NCBI GenBank assembly: GCA_958402795.1
Contig: CATXUX010000049.1
Span: 1-21,535 of the forward strand
Direction of reading: 5' to 3'
From: an uncultured Lachnospiraceae bacterium
Lineage (GTDB): Bacteria > Bacillota > Clostridia > Lachnospirales > Lachnospiraceae
DNA length: 21,535 nucleotides
Within the stretch, counting starts at the first letter, position 1; the number at the start of each line of letters is the position of its first letter. Below, one piece after another: positions 21,269 to 21,535 of the stretch. The translations under genes and the position numbers were made by a program. A model generated the notes under the pieces. It was not told where the DNA came from. It made no database searches and worked only from the letters and a program-made list of their open reading frames with translations.

Positions 21269-21535
21269 ACTACCTGCCCTTACTATATCACTTTACTTTC
21301 AAAATTGATATAGCAAAACTGTCCAAAATAATAAAAATTTTATCACATAAATTCTATAATTATTACCCAAACAAATATAGAAACCCGTAACAACCAAACA
21401 AATATATTTTAGGAACAAATATCTTTTGATTTTTCTCTTGCTTTTTTCCCGTTGAATATGATATCCTATAGACACTTTACACAGACACATTCTTTGTCTG
21501 TCAGAACAATCTAAGCTGCAGAGCTTCTCATTTCG
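21269..21535. other. AT-rich stretch without a recognised gene
   Basis: No convincing gene. A 63-codon frame on the - strand (21299-21490) has no ribosome site or family likeness. A 7-bp inverted repeat ACAGACA (21481-21487) with TGTCTGT (21495-21501) lies near the edge and may belong to the control region of a gene beyond the window. Confidence 0.5.

Noticed and set aside
21299..21490. 63-codon hydrophobic frame on the - strand as a second small toxin
   Set aside because: There is no ribosome site, no promoter-terminator set and strongly AT-biased composition; the hydrophobicity follows from the base composition.
1..21535. tRNA, rRNA, CRISPR arrays, insertion sequences
   Set aside because: No cloverleaf, rRNA-like stretch, regular repeat-spacer array or transposase frame was found by eye on either strand.

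Overview
The window looks like chromosomal DNA of a low-to-mid GC Gram-positive anaerobe, most likely a gut Clostridia of the Lachnospiraceae type. Reasons: strong AGGAGG-type ribosome sites, TTGACA/TATAAT promoters, a FeoA-FeoB fusion, a DUF6110 plus P-type ATPase pair, a DUF454/CydDC-like ABC unit, a PF09820 AAA-ATPase/PD-(D/E)XK protein and a YheO-type regulator. This assignment rests on family content and style, not on a database search. No rRNA, tRNA, CRISPR array or intact insertion sequence was seen.

Layout. 1-430: a compact locus with a 30-residue hydrophobic peptide on the + strand, a convergent promoter on the - strand and a shared two-way terminator, which is the architecture of a type I toxin-antitoxin. 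430-773: no convincing gene, only a degenerate reading frame. 774-2136 (- strand): a small HMA metal-binding protein, a YgbA/PF11756 protein and a short flavodoxin. 2283-4811 (- strand): a P-type metal ATPase preceded by a DUF6110 protein. 4874-8924 (- strand): a CydC-like and a CydD-like ABC exporter pair behind a DUF454 membrane protein. 9046-11479 (- strand): a GPH-family transporter and an NmrA-like NAD(P)-binding protein, with a LysR regulator divergent from them (11702-12604, + strand). 12765-15113 (+ strand): FeoA-FeoB ferrous iron transporter behind a perfect Fur-type palindrome. 15136-16839 (- strand): AAA-ATPase/PD-(D/E)XK protein. 16989-20288 (- strand): RidA, an amino acid permease, a MalY/PatB C-S lyase and the 3' remnant of a redoxin gene. 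20535-21176 (+ strand): a YheO-type regulator, divergent from ridA. 21262-21535: AT-rich, no gene.

How it works together. Two themes dominate. The first is iron and metal handling. Three separate operons (ygbA-HMA, flavodoxin, DUF454-ABC) carry the same TTAG-N6-CTAA inverted repeat about 9 bp downstream of the -10 box, which resembles the DtxR/IdeR family operator. feoAB carries a 25-nt perfect Fur-type palindrome and a near-match to the first motif. Flavodoxin replacing ferredoxin, Fe(II) uptake and a metal ATPase fit an iron-starvation regulon. The second theme is amino acid catabolism. The YheO regulator, RidA, permease and C-S lyase form a divergent unit whose intergenic region holds five TTATCA/TGATAA hexamers. 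The lyase makes reactive enamine intermediates and RidA hydrolyses them.

The best candidates for something undescribed are the type I toxin locus with its unusual duplicated RNA 5' ends (1-430) and the shared operator set.
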